In this document: piece by piece, positions 1-12,507 of the stretch | How positions within the stretch are numbered: the stretch's first letter is position 1 | Layout of the letters: each line of letters starts with the position of its first letter | Assembly: GCA_013350335.1 (NCBI GenBank) | Contig: CM023539.1 | Location: 22,189,043 to 22,253,042 of the forward strand | Source of the DNA: Chimonanthus salicifolius | Taxonomy: Eukaryota; Streptophyta; Magnoliopsida; Laurales; Calycanthaceae | Direction: 5' to 3' | DNA: 64,000 nucleotides | Position numbers and translations under genes: made by a program | Notes under the pieces: model-generated | The model's input: the letters and a program-made list of their open reading frames with translations, nothing else | Told to the model about the DNA's origin: nothing | The model's database searches: none

Positions 1-1
1 T

Positions 2-387
2 TCCTTAGACTCGGCTGGACCACTCAGAAAACTACAATTGGCTAAGTTGGAAGAAATACGCAATGAAGCTTATGATACAGCCAGGAGTAGAAACACCGAA
101 CGAAAAATTTTCATAACAAACACATTCTTTAGAAGGTGTTTACTGTTGGTCAAAAGGTTTTGTTGTACAACTCTCGATTACATCTTTTTCCTAGGAAATT
201 GAAATCAAAATGGACCGGTACGTACATTGTTCATTTCGTCTTTCCACATGGAGCCATTGAAATCAGACATCCTAAGAATGGCCATGTTTTCAAAGTTAAT
301 GGTCATAGATTAAAACCACTACTAGAGTTTCAAAATCCAGAAGGAAAAGATGAAGTTCTGTTGATTGATCCAATCTACCAAGACTGA
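2..387 (+). pseudogene. Athila/Tat-clade Gypsy integrase C-terminus, frameshifted
   Basis: The window opens inside a Gypsy pol. Frame 2 reads SAGPLRKLQLAKLEEIRNEAYD. Near 125-136 the frame shifts, and frame 1 continues FTVGQKVLLYNSRLHLFPRK, then KWTGTYIV, FPHGAIEI and FKVNGHRLKPLLE, ending with TGA at 385-387. These motifs are typical of the integrase C-terminal domain of Athila/Tat elements, the end of pol. The rest of the polyprotein lies outside the window to the left. The frameshift makes it non-functional. Confidence 0.85.
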
Positions 388-1354
388 TTTGCACAATTCT
401 CACCATTTACCTATTTACCCATCTACCCACACCCATTCTTCCATATCCACCCATTTACCCCATCCACCTAGACCCACCTACCCATCTGATTAATTTGTCT
501 ATGTCTAAGTTAGCTTGAGTCGTCAGTGTCTAGTTTTAAGTTTGTCGATTCTAGTTTTAGTTTGAGTCATTTCAGACTAGGAATCAATCATTCTTCATTT
601 CATCCCAATGTACATCTAAATCCTGATTGTTCGTTTTCTAAGATATTTCTTCGTTTACACCCGGCTAGTGTAGATTAGAGAATACTGAGAACAATGTTCA
701 ATTCGAGTTTGGGGGTACTAAGGTCATCCTATGTCAATTTCATACAAAAATGTTAGAGGAGATTAAGTGAAAAACTGAGACCCCTTTAAAAAAAAACAAA
801 ACAAAATTTTTCAGCATCCACCATCCATCATTGTCTTTGTGACCAGCGGACGTTAAAGAACTGGATAGAAGTCATGCACATAGATGGTCGAGTTTTTGTT
901 TTCGCAATGTGTCTGTCTAGGACACAAGTTCCCCCAGACTTGTGTAGGAAAATCATTTCCTTAGCTATGAGGGTGAGGAAGCTGGAAATCCAAGATGAAC
1001 AACTTAGATCTCTATATGGTTGAAGCACTCTAACCGCAAAGAGGAAAGCTAAGAGGCTATGTATCTGTCACAAATGTGGACGTTGGAATTGTAATGGAAT
1101 AAGATCAGAATATGGAGTCCAATGTGAAACAGCTGTAAGGATATGAAATAGACAGATCTATGTAGACCTATGCAAGGGCAGAGTAAGTCATGAAAAACTG
1201 AGACGCCTTGAACTCCAGAGAACTGTTGACTTCCGATTGAGCTCTTAAAAACGTCTTGACAATCTGATGTTAAACGACCCATAATCTTACTTAAACAAAA
1301 ATAGACAGATCATTTTAGAGAAAAGTAAGTGAGGACCGAGACTTCTAGAGCTTA
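388..1354 (+). other. Athila-type region downstream of pol
   Basis: No host gene is seen. CCCATCTACC-like short repeats occur at 410-480. A purine tract GTTTGGGGGTA lies at about 708-718, resembling the tracts found after pol in Athila-clade elements. An open frame from 838 to 1,023 (CDQRTLKNWIEVMHIDG through DEQLRSLYG, TGA) looks protein-like but I do not recognise it. It may be a remnant of the element's third ORF. The region is cut at 1,359 by solo LTR-A. Confidence 0.5.
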
Positions 1355-1847
1355 AACACTGTAATACCCCAGATTTTCAAGTTTATCAATATTTACGGAA
1401 ATTACCATTGAAAGGGTGAAATAATGGTTATGAACCTTAGATGGGTAAGGTGTTGGGCAATGGCTCAATTAAGACCCAACAGTCATGGGTTATGTGTTGG
1501 AAATAAAATAAATGGGTAAGGTATGTTCAATTGGGTCAAGAGTACTAATTGGGTCAAAATTTGTTAATTGGGTCAAAATGGCCCATTTGGACCCAATGGG
1601 TCATGGTTGACTTGGTTGACCAGCAAGTGAGTTCAAGCTTAATTAGCTTGGGACTGATGTGAGGTGGAAATGGAATCAAATATTTGAGTTGATTCAAATG
1701 AATTAAGGGAATTAAATTAAAAAGGTGAGTTGAGTTAAATATACGAGTTGAGTTGAATATATGAGGTAAATTAAATGAGTTGATGGAAAGTTGGAGAGGT
1801 ACACTTCACCAAGATCACCTCAAGGTGGTCCACACGTTGGACATGGA

Positions 1848-2205
1848 GTTTCATCTCATGGATGAAACCCCCCAACTTGGAAAATAAATGGGAGGTGGCG
1901 GTTATGGGAGTTACAAAATGGGTTCACACATTGAGGGAGGATACACCTGGGCTGCACGTTGGCATGGGAGTTGCATCTCAAAGATGAAACCCCCACATGG
2001 AGAAGTAATGGAGAGGTGAGGAGTGATGGTTCATTTCAAATTAAAAATTCAAAGCACACACATTGGAAAGGGGGGAAAGTTTCATCTTAAGATGAAACCC
2101 CCACTTGAAGCTTTAATGAGAGGAGGAAGCTTGGGGGAGAAGGTTGCACCAAGGCAGCCCAAGAGCCAAAACCGTTGGGAGGGTTTCATCTCAAGGATGA
2201 AACCC
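1848..2205. repeat. Four dispersed palindromes, arms GTTTCATC/GATGAAAC
   Basis: Copies lie at 1,848-1,868, 1,970-1,990 (one mismatch), 2,079-2,098 (a perfect 20-nt palindrome) and 2,181-2,205 (10-bp arms, 5-nt loop). Each is followed by a run of C. They lie upstream of the second palindrome array in the same LTR. Confidence 0.85.
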
Positions 2206-2672
2206 CCAAATGGAATAAGTGAAGGATATGAATGGGGAGGGGAGTTACAAAGGCGTGCCATCAAGGGACACCACCTTTGGTCAACCCTCATTCTTGTTTT
2301 CCATTCATTCTCTCCCTCACTCTCTCTCCCTTGGCCGTCCCACCTCTCTAGACAAGAACCTTGGCTGGTTGCTTCTCCTCAAACCACTTCTCGGCTAATC
2401 ACTCCTCATAGACAAAGTGGACTTAGAACAAAGGAGTTTGCATCTCAAGGTTTTATCATTCACACCCAAGGCTGAAATACTCTCTCTCTTAAATCTATAC
2501 CTTGGCCGAACCACTCCAAGGACTGCATCAAGATCAGTCTCGGCTAAAGGACAAAAAGGAAGGAAGGAAAGGCTAAGGAAAGAAAAAAAAGGAACAAGCC
2601 GGAGCAAAAGAAAACCGGAGGAGTCGCGGAACCGGTGAGTAATTTACTAGTTTTTGTTTATAAGAACCATAG

Positions 2673-3857
2673 AGTTCGGCCAAGGTTTATCGCCCGAACC
2701 CCATGGATGAAAATTGGTTGTTGAATCAGTCTTTTCAATGGAAAAAATGGATCATAAGGTTCGGCCATGGTGCATGGCCGAACCCCAAGAAAAGACTTGG
2801 TTATTTTTATCGGTTTTTGAGGATGAAAAACCATGGAATGTTTGATGTTTTAAAAAGGTTTATATGATTGGATGGTTGGACCAAAAGAAGAGGTGAGGTT
2901 CGGCCATGGTGTATGGCCGAACCCCACCAAATAACATTTATGGATTTGGGGTTTTCTTAGAGATTAAATTATGTGGACTGTTTTAATAAGTTTGAAGGAT
3001 TTCAAAACATGTAACTAGTGGATGCATGTTAAAGATTTGTAAAAGGACTTTTTAAGGGAGGAATATTAATCATGTTACATGATATTAAAATGTTATGTGG
3101 TGAAAGAACCATGTACCATGGGTTTGGCCATAGTGTATGGCCGAACACCATGGAAGGTTGCCAAGGACTTTGAAGGGGTTAAAATGGAGTAATGTTTAGT
3201 GGACTTAGATTATTAGTTATGTTAAACAATTGGTGCATAAGTAATGAGATTAAGGAATCAAGAGGTCATGATCTTATATCTAAGTTAAAAGAACAAAGGA
3301 CATGAAAGAGGGACCAAACCCAAGATGGTGACGTTCGGCCATGTTGTATGGCCGAACCCCACTAAGGAGTATTTGGTGGGTTATTGATTAACCTAGGTAT
3401 GTTTTTGAATGGATTGGCATTTGGACTTAATTAAAAAGGACCAAAATTATGATGGTGAGGTTCGGCCATGTTGTATCGCCGAACCCCACTAAGGTGGATT
3501 TGGTGGATTAAGGGTTTAAAAATTAGTTAAGTGATGTTTAAGTGATAAATAAAAGGAAGGGTGAAAATTAAGGTAAGTGAGGTTCGGCCATGGTGTATGG
3601 CCGAACCCTACAAGTGTTGTTTTTGGACTTAGGTCATTATGTGGGTAAGATGATTAATGTATAAATGGATAGATCAATGGAATTGTATGATTGGGCTTAA
3701 GAACCCAAAGGAGGGATTAAAACAAAATAAGTGAGGTTCGGCCATGGTGTATGGCCGAACCCCACAAAGTTATATTTGGTGGACTTGGATCTAATGTTAG
3801 AACCAAAAAGTACCCAATTTAAGTGGGTGAGGTTCAGCCATGGTGTGTGGCCGAACC
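2673..3857. repeat. Array of nine dispersed 27-nt hairpins
   Basis: The unit is GGTTCGGCCAT, a 5-nt loop (usually GGTGT), then ATGGCCGAACC: an 11-bp perfect stem. Copies start at about 2,673 (degenerate), 2,758, 2,897, 3,121, 3,332, 3,459, 3,581, 3,735 and 3,831. Spacing is 85 to 224 bp and the spacers are unrelated in sequence. Both arms are kept in most copies while the spacers have diverged. Confidence 0.92.
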
Positions 3858-5027
3858 CCACAAAGTGTGTATATGGTTTTGGACATTATGGGACTTTAGT
3901 TTGACTTGTTGTTATGTAACAAGGTGACGGGACTTCACAAACATTATACGGTCGTGAACGGCTTTTGGACAAGAACGCGAGCTCAAACTAGTTGTCATTG
4001 GTAGGATTCCTACATCATTGAAACCATGGATATGTATTATGTATTTATGATGATTTTATTTCATGTTTGATAAGTTATTTTGGTATCAAACAATATGTTG
4101 CAATTATGGGATTTTCATGCTATGTTTTGTAATATTCTATAGCAAGTTGGCATTTGCATCTCATGCATGGCATGGGAGGGATGTTATGTAACCGGATACC
4201 CACGTTCCGTCGGGGCTTTCGTAAGTCGTGAGGGGATACCTTGATGAGGAGAATTCCATCAAGAGGTTACATGTACTGTGATGGGTGGGACTCATTGCAT
4301 ATGATAGCATGGCATGGCATTGAATCGGCATGATTATGATCTTTATTATCATGTAAGGTTTCTGGTTTTTATCTGTATGATTGGATCTCTATTATGATAC
4401 ATAAATTTGGATATGATGTTTTATAAGTATGGTATGATTTATTATATCTGGACTTGATATATATAATATCTGGATTTTTGGTACTAACCCATGTGTTAAC
4501 CCTAATTGGAATACCTACTGGGCACGTTGTTCTAACGCCCTACTTCTACCCTAGTGAATGACACAGGAAGGGAACGAAACGAGGACGTGATTGGAGCCAA
4601 GCTTAGGAGCTTGGATGATTAAGTTATATTTTGCTTAAGTTATTCATAAACTATGTATTTGAATAGCTAGCATTCGAAATTGTAATAACGTAGGTATATT
4701 TGTTATGGATTGGATGGTCTATGTTTAGATATTTAAGTTATGATAATTGTGGTTAAATATTGGACTACTTTGCTTTCTAAAATGGAATAGGATTGTTATC
4801 CTATTGTAACTCCGCATGTATGATTTATCCGCATGTTAACTTATGTGTGTGAACTATCTAGGTGGACTTAGTCCACACACTCATAGGGTTGGCCAGTTAA
4901 GGGTCGAGTTTTAGAAGCTCGGACTTAGTTCACGTCGTGACATTCCGCTCTTTATCACTTTTGTTTATTTAAAAAAAAAAAAAATAGACTCTGATTTCGA
5001 GTGAAAAGGGCGGGGTGTTACAAACAC

Positions 5028-7063
5028 TGTCAATTCTAGTTTGAAAAAGATTCCCTACGTCTTGACAATCTGACGTAAAAAGAGTCACACTTTTAGCATA
5101 AATGCTTAAATAAATATCTTTATATTGTACTTTTCCGGAAAGATTTTTATAGGATTTATACTTGAAAACCCTTGTACACAGCCATATTAAGGTTAGTCTG
5201 AAAAAGAAAAAATTTCACAAATCGAGTAATCACCAGAGGAATACTAGTGGAGACTTAGCCCTGTAAACCTTAGAGCCATTCTTTTCTTCTGAGAGTTATA
5301 AGTCAATTCCATTTTCTCTAGTAATGTAAATAAGTCGTTATTGATCTCATTATTCTTCATCTTGGTCATATTACATGAGAACGCCATCAAATTTGAGTTA
5401 GTATACTTGAAATTTTTCAAAATTTATTTGAAACAAAGTGTTAGTGCCCCGGCTTGCCGAGTCCCTATGTTTGTCAATTCCATAATTCAAGAAAAAGTAC
5501 TTGCTAGAAGCTTGAAAACTCGAGGTGTTCAAGAGTGAAGATCATGTTCCACCGGATTGAAGCGCATCATGTATGGCAATCACAACATGTATTTGGCCAT
5601 AGATAACTTTAGGTGGTACCTACACCTTAGGAGAACTATCTCTAGGCTTAATTGAACAAATGGTAAAACCATAAGAAACCTAATAGAGGAAGTTGGACAG
5701 TGAACTAGAAGTGAACTTGGAAATATGAATTAAGTTCACTGTCAGCTCGACCAGTCGTTCTCACCGACCCCTTAGTGGAGACAGGATCGACCATCGTGGT
5801 CAAAAGACTGGTTAGCAAGATTGACAAAGATTCTGGAACATAGAACTGTCATTCTGGGTATGCCTCTCATCGAGAGTCTCGTATGCACCTAACCCCTCGG
5901 TGAAAAGCTGAAACGACCCCTCGTGGTCAACGACTCATTGATGATAACTTAAGAGTTTTGGAACTTAGAACTCATGTAGACTCTCATGAAAACAGACATC
6001 TCGGTAATTTAAAACCGATGGAGAGTACCAAGACCGACCCCTCGGTAAAGGGCGATAGGTCGTTCTCAACAAGACAAGTTTTGGGACATGAAACTATGTC
6101 TGCATGGTGTTTCCCCAGATCGAGACCCTCGTATGGACCGACATCTCGTTGTGATGACTGTCGACCCATCAGTGACACCAATCTGTCGACTGGGAAGTAA
6201 TTATACCGTTGGGAGTGCATTTAATGCGCAACAGTCCGGTGGTTGAACAATAATAAATATGAGCGCCGACCCATCGGCGCCACCGATCTGTCGATACTGG
6301 AAAGTTTGAAAAGCTGTTAAGACTCCTCTACATATATATGAGCATTGTGTGATCGTTTCATCATCTTCCTTGAACTGAAAAGAGTTACACACTCTAAGGA
6401 ACGATCAACTCTTTTATGCCTACACCTAAGAATCATAAACAACCAATCTATTGATTGAGTTTGAAAGAGAGAAAGAGAGGAGGAAATAAAAGATACAAAC
6501 TAGGAATACTTTGGTAAAACCAGTTTCCTTGTCACCCTGAGATTGTGATTGCTTTACGATGGCTATAAGGCAGAATGTCGACATATATTGGGTGGATCCT
6601 TGAGAAGCATACATCTTCGAGAACGAGCTTCAAGGCAAGTATTTTTTAGTTTTAATTTTGTTTTTAAAAACTTTATCTTGAGAGTAGATTAAGGAGGATT
6701 GGCTCCAGAACCACTATAAAAACTCTAGAGCGTCGTCTCTGGCACAATGGTAGGTGGAATTCCCAGCCGATTGAGTGAGGTGGAATTCCTACTCTAATTG
6801 TGAAGGTGTAAGTCCACACTTAGTGAATTTGGGGATAGTTTAAGGTTGAGCGAGTCCTAACAGTGGATGTAGATTGGCTAACCGAACCATTATATATCTT
6901 GTGTCCTTGTGCTTGTGGTGTTGGAGCTATTTTCTTATGTTGATTGTTTAATCACTTTTGCTGACATACACTCACTTGATTGTTGTATCCGCTGCGTTTA
7001 AACTAAAACAATCAAGTAATTTTAAACAGGACCAACGATTTTAGATTGACCTATTCACCCCCC

Positions 7064-7095
<32 letters not shown>

Positions 7096-8325
7096 GGTCA
7101 ATCGTGTTCTATCGCCAAAGGGAATTTCACAAGGAAACCACCTGTTGAAGCTTAGGATATGCTATATGCTATTTTTGAAACGTTTGAGCCTTTCAAGCCT
7201 ACCTTTGGTCATTTATCTTAATAGTTTCCCAGTTGAGCCTTTAAAGTAACATGTTTTCTTGACTAGCCATGTTTACCATACCCAATTCTAGTCCAGGAGT
7301 ATGAGCCAATTGAAAATATCCATGATCTATTCTTAGGAAAGGTTAGAAATGAAAAAAAAAAATGGGATCGTATTCTTAAAACAAAGGCACAAGAACAAGA
7401 AAAAAAGAAAAAAGAAGAAAATAACATCTAAAGAAGGGAACATCCAGAGACCAAAGAAGGATGTGGAAAAAAAATAAGAAAAAGAAATACTTTGACAAGT
7501 GCTGAAATGAAAAATAGAGGAATAATATCCCAGTTCAAAATAATGAAGACCTCTAACCATCTTTGTCCAAAGTATTTATTAGAGCCTTATATCCCTCTTT
7601 GATTTGACCCAATCCCAAGCCATGTTTCATCCTATTAGGAAATCCTATTGATCTCATGCCAAACATAGGTTGTTTCATGTGGAAAATAGAGGAAGGAAAA
7701 TGATGGTATTTGACTCAATGTTCTCAGGAAAGTGGCATCTATTCATGAGATCATTCATTTTCTTTAATATATGTCGTCATTGATAATACACATGTGAGAT
7801 ACTTTGATATTGAATACATAAACTCTGTTCACAAATACCTTGAGAGAAAATGAAACCAAACCTCTGAGTGTTAATTTTTTTGGAGAGACATACCTAGTAA
7901 GGTTTGTAGTTGAAGTGCATTTTCCAATGGTAGGTACAAAATGAGTGATTGTTTGGAAAAAGAGGTCTATCTTAATACTCGCTAAGCACACACTACACTC
8001 CAGGTATAAGCCTTGTAAAATGAATTCTAAAGTTGTATGATGTTTAAACCCCTTGTTTGGATATTCTTGTTAAATATTTTTATGTTTGTGGGTATCATCG
8101 TTGTAAGCCCTGACGATACTATAACTCGTTTACTAGAGGTAACCTAGGGGTTTAAAGGCTTGTTGCATACACTAAATGCAATTGAGAACACCAGCGACAG
8201 TGGTATAGTTTAGACTAGGTTTAGGATTAGATTAGGTTAGTCTAGGATTTGTGTGCTATCATTTGTTTTTAATCTTTTTAGGTAGTTCTGCTCTAGGACT
8301 AACAAAATCTGAATTTGGGGGTATT
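5028..8325 (+). other. Probable internal/3' region of the Athila-type element, non-coding
   Basis: No intact gene is seen. The sequence resumes after LTR-A; the motif CGTCTTGACAATCTGA occurs at about 1,251 and again near 5,058, so the two flanks belong together. Repeated GACC-CTCGGT-type phrases lie at 5,740-6,290. A TATATATG box at 6,333-6,340 is followed by a transcript-leader-like stretch. A purine tract GAATTTGGGGGTA at 8,311-8,323 immediately precedes the LTR start at 8,326, as expected of a polypurine tract. The 6.4-7.1 kb part resembles the end of an unrelated LTR but was not resolved. Confidence 0.45.
7058..7095. repeat. Poly(C) tract followed by (TC)n
   Basis: About 17 C residues are followed directly by about ten TC repeats. 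C-rich runs of this type often lie just inside retrotransposon LTR ends. The exact length is prone to assembly error. Confidence 0.8.
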
Positions 8326-10807
8326 TGTTAAGCTCTAAAATATTATATTTGTACCCCTAATTATTGGACTAGTTAGCTCTCATATTTATGTGTATTGGTG
8401 TATTTAATATAATTTTCTAGTTTTGTAGATTAAAAATGGAGAATTCAGGAAATCATCTCAATTCAGTAGATAATTGCAAGATTAGAGCTTAAAAGTGAAG
8501 ATCTATAATTTTTATGATTAATTTTACTCCACTTCAAGAATTTTCATGTAAATTGTTTAGTCTAGATCCATCTATGAGAATCTAGATTAAATCAATATTT
8601 TAGATTTCAAAGTGGTGAAGTTAGTTATTTAATTCCAAAAGTGTAAGTGCCAAAGCCTGAAATTCAAGATAAATGGGCCAAGATCCACTACAACTGGGCC
8701 AAGCTCAACTCCACAAGCCAACATTGGGCCAGGCCACGAGCAGTCCATGAGCATTTTACACAGTTGGGCCAGGCCAATGTGCAACTCAAGCCCAAGTTCT
8801 CAAGCTCAAGCCCAAGTCAAGTGAGCCTAAGATGAAGTCCATGAGTTGAGGTCCAAGTCCAAAGTCCAATTGCTCCATGGATCATGTTTGAATTTCACCT
8901 AAGTCCATACCCAATTAACCATGGCCAAAATCCATAAACCTAATTCCCTCTCTCCTCCATACCAATTTCATATCCACACCATCCATTCTCCATCTTAAGT
9001 CTTAACCCTCCATTCATGAATTAACATTAGATTTAGACCATCCAACCTATCCATCATCTAGATTTACCTTAGGATTACATCCATCCATGCATCACCTATC
9101 CATCTATCCAATTAGATCATCCATCAATCATTAAAGCCATTAGATCTTAGGATATTTCATCACAACCATGCACATCATTAGGAAAACAGATCACATACAT
9201 AATTTGCACTAGATCTAGGCCATTCATCATATCATCTATCGATCTCCACCTTTGAATCTAAACCCTCCATTAGATATCTTACCATTTTTATAATATATTT
9301 TTACCAATTAAACCTAGAATCATTAGATTTAACCCAAACCAATCTTAGCCATCCATTCACCAAACCCTAAGTCAAACAACTCGGAGCTCAAGTAGCCTCC
9401 ATTCGCCCATGCCTTGTCAGTACCCTATCCATCCAATACACGCTCCTCACGATTTTAGCACCTAAAACCTCTCCACGCACTTAGACCAAAAACCATCTAC
9501 ATACAATCCTTAGATCCCTACACACCTCATCACCCCAATCTTCCATGTCACACACAATTTTCACAATCCAAATCCACCCCATTCGAATTTCACAGCTAGA
9601 CAACCCTCCACATCATTTCATTATCATCCATCCATCCATTCATCTCATTTCTTAATCTCATCTATCCATTTTGCATTGCATTAAATAAACCCTAATCCTA
9701 TATAGCCAAATTTGAAATTCACCTTCCCAAATCCAATTCCTATAATCTCTCTCTCCTTCCTTGCACTCCACTCCAAGCCACCTACACACCAAATTCGTGT
9801 ACACCTCTTTGCAACCCTAACCTTTTGCAACTTAAAATCCAAACCATCCAATTCCAATAAGATCTAATCCAAGCCATTCATACCAAGATTTAATCCTAGC
9901 CATCCATCATTTCCTTGAACCTATAAATACACCATTGCCTTATAGCCAAAATTCAAATTTGACCTGGAGCTCAAAAGGACCTAGAGGCTGGAAAATACAC
10001 TGAAGACAATGAGCATACACGAATTTTGCATGTGATGAATTTATTTTGCAAATTTATTTTATTGTCTTTCATGTATTTTATTCCAATCTTGTACTTGAAT
10101 TCTTTCATTTAATAAATAAGAAATGTACATCTGAAAAGTCCGATTATTGAAGATGTCTTTTATGCTTTCTTTAATTTATAATTTGCATTCTTTGTTTAGT
10201 TAAAGTCTTAGGTTGCGAATGTTGAACCTAAAAACCAAAACTTTAATTAAATAAAAGTCTATGAATTTTAATTAAATGGTGTAAATCGATTCTTGAATTT
10301 TATGCGGTGAATTTCATATCTAGGTTTCTTATCTATTTATTCATTTTGGGCGATGAGAGAATAATTCCATAACCACTTTTAAATAATGCATTTATTTATT
10401 CTGTCATTTAATTTATTTGTCAATTTATTTCCCGTCTTTAATTACATTAGTCACTTTGTATGTATGTTGTATAAAAGATGTTCAATTTATGTTTTTATTT
10501 TATTTCTTGCATGTTCATTCTTTAATTATTTAACTCATGTAAAAAATCAACCCCTCACCAAAAGACACTTTAACTAGGATTGTAAATATATTATTCTAAT
10601 CTTGAACTTTGCGACTTTAATTACAGATGAGAGTACATATTCATGATTCACCACTTTAAAAATAAAATGAATTAAAATGATGAGATTCACAAGTTAAATA
10701 AAGTTTGATGTTCACTTGATTTTTCTAAATAAATGTATTATATTTCAATATACATAAATATGTGAACTAACTAGTCCAATAATTAGGAGTAAAAATGTAA
10801 TATTTCA
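8326..10807 (+). mobile_element. Probable 3' LTR of the Athila/Tat element, 2.48 kb, inverted ends
   Basis: It starts TGTTAAGC directly after a polypurine tract and ends ATATTTCA. TATA-like ATAAATACACC lies near 9,925. The first roughly 75 bp (CTAATTATTGGACTAGTTAG and flanks) recur in reverse complement at 10,730-10,807, so the element has long terminal inverted repeats, unusual for an LTR. A diverged copy of its start (TGTTAAGC, CAGTTAGC, TTTTGTAGGTAAA) occurs near 61,465. No coding region. A TIR transposon is the alternative reading. Confidence 0.5.
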
Positions 10808-12507
10808 GATCTCAACTGAAGTGCTTTGGTGTGACAATGGTATGGCAGTGATGGTGACTTGATAAATTGGTATAGTAGACCAATTACGTGTTCAAGTATG
10901 ACAAATGGTGTATGTAGACCATTATGATGTTGTTGATTAATCTGCATGCACTGACCTGATGTTTATTGTATTATGTTAAGTTCTCTTCACTAGGTTTATA
11001 GCTCACACCCCTCATATTTCAGGAGATGTACCCGAGGAGAAGGATTGTAGGCATAGGATGAGAAAGTCGTTGTTGTCATTTGTGTCTCCCACATATAGAA
11101 ATACATTCATATTGTGTTGTTGGTTTATAAACCACATTTTGTATAAGTACCGCATATGGTACTTATTATCCTGCTAAGCATGTATTAAACCACTTTGTTA
11201 CCGTTAGCAACTCTGATATGAATATGAACATGTTTTGATCATGTTATGGAAATATTTGTTTGTATGATATGTTTTGTATATGCAGGGCCGGCCCTGAGAT
11301 TTCAGGGACCCTAGGCGAACTCTTAAGATGGGCCTTATATACATACACTCACAAAAAATAAAATAATTTTACAAAAAATTCAAAAAAAAAAATCATAATC
11401 AAATTTATTCTTCTCAGATTTTGAGATGCAAAATTACTAATTAAATTACTATATTCAATTTTTTTAACATATCTTTTTCAATAGATAAGATAGTTAATCT
11501 ATTCAATCTTTCTTATGACAAATTTAATTTTCACTTGTGTCATGCATATTGATTTTTTATTTTTTATTACTATTTTATTGTATTTAAAAAGAGTAGTTGA
11601 CATGCTAAACTATATAATGCATTTAAAACAACTTATAAAGTGAAATTATATTAAAAAATTATCACTCAAATATAAACTATAAAGCACAAAATAGTCATTC
11701 AAATTTAAACCCATTTTCTTTCCATTCAACCATCTATACTACAGTGGACACTAAGTTTCCTTATTTATGAACTTCTTTTGGTCACACTTTTTTTAAATTT
11801 TTGAAAAAATGATAAGAATAATGATTAGTTAAAATCTGACCTTTATATTATAGTTTTAATCTTGTAATAGAGTCAATTAATCATTTCAATTCTTAATTTT
11901 TAAAAGAAAAATAAAACTACAGGAATAATGGTTTTTATCATGATGTTTAATTCATTTTATTAAAATTATAAGAAATTGCAAAAAGTTTAAGAACATGGAG
12001 TAAGAAGTTGGAAAATATTTATAAGGAATTGTAAAAAGTTTAAGAACATGGAGTAAGTAGTTGAAAAATATTTATAAGGAATTGTAAAAAAAAATTAAGA
12101 ACATGGAGTAAGAAGTTGGAAAATTAAATCTAACATGAATAGAACAGAGTCAATCAAGCTACCATTGCACCATGAATTCATTTGTTAATAAAATAAACAT
12201 TAAATTTTATTTATAACATAAAAGAAGGTGCAGGATTTTAAAATTTGAACTTGACTTGGAGGCCTTATCTATTTGGGGGCCCTAGGCGATGACCTAGTTC
12301 GCCTAAGGCTAGAGCTGGGCCTGTGTATATGGGTAGATATATGATACATGTTTGAGTACACGTGTGAAGAGCATATGTGACATTTATTTACTCGGCTTAA
12401 CTATTACTCTAATGATCCAGCGCAGTTAGGTTGATACTTGACTCGTGATCCAAAAAAATAAAAAAATTAGTAGCGTCCCAAGCCCACAAATGGGCCAGGT
12501 CGTTACA
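10808..12507 (+). mobile_element. 3' part of a long LTR (LTR-F), 5' end missing
   Basis: The segment holds the conserved LTR block (TCACTAGG, TAGCTCACACC, then a GAGGAGAAGGATTG motif) and ends GGCCAGGTCGTTACA at 12,507. Both match the 3' parts of the other long LTRs at 40.4-40.9, 51.1-51.9 and 63.2-63.7 kb. The 5' half is not visible, probably lost where it meets the element ending at 10,807. A hAT-type element interrupts it. Confidence 0.6.
11283..12323. mobile_element. Non-autonomous hAT-type element, target duplication TGTATATG
   Basis: The left end is CAGGGCCGGCCCTGAG and the right end reads as CAGGCCCAGCTCTAG on the opposite strand, giving imperfect terminal inverted repeats. Subterminal GGGCCCTAGGCGA motifs occur at both ends in inverted orientation. 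An identical 8-bp repeat TGTATATG flanks it (11,275-11,282 and 12,324-12,331), the size typical of hAT elements. At 1,041 bp, AT-rich and without a transposase ORF, it is non-autonomous. It inserted into LTR-F. Confidence 0.88.

Larger units (their letters stand above)
1360..5022 (+). mobile_element. Solo LTR-A, 3.66 kb, target duplication AACAC
   Basis: The segment begins TGTAATACCCC, ends GGGGTGTTACA, and is flanked by identical 5-bp direct repeats AACAC (1,355-1,359 and 5,023-5,027). There is no internal protein-coding region, so it is read as one long LTR left by recombination. Similar termini and several-kb LTRs are known in Tekay/Del-type chromoviruses; that assignment is inference. Near the 3' end is the block CTACTGGGCACGTTG, a form of a motif shared by the other long LTRs here. 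It contains two families of short palindromes (see separate entries). ORFs within 2,023-2,638 are not supported as genes. Confidence 0.85.

Noticed and set aside
2023..2638. Overlapping ORFs in LTR-A
   Set aside because: They span the palindromes of a solo LTR, lack recognisable domains, and overlap on both strands.
2673..3857. CRISPR-like array of palindromic repeats
   Set aside because: Spacing is irregular (85-224 bp), spacers are long and variable, there are no cas genes, and the host is a plant. It lies inside a solo LTR.
1360..5022. Cassandra-type TRIM with 5S rRNA domain
   Set aside because: The ends are similar to some TRIMs, but I saw no 5S-like internal promoter and the length (3.7 kb) is far too great.
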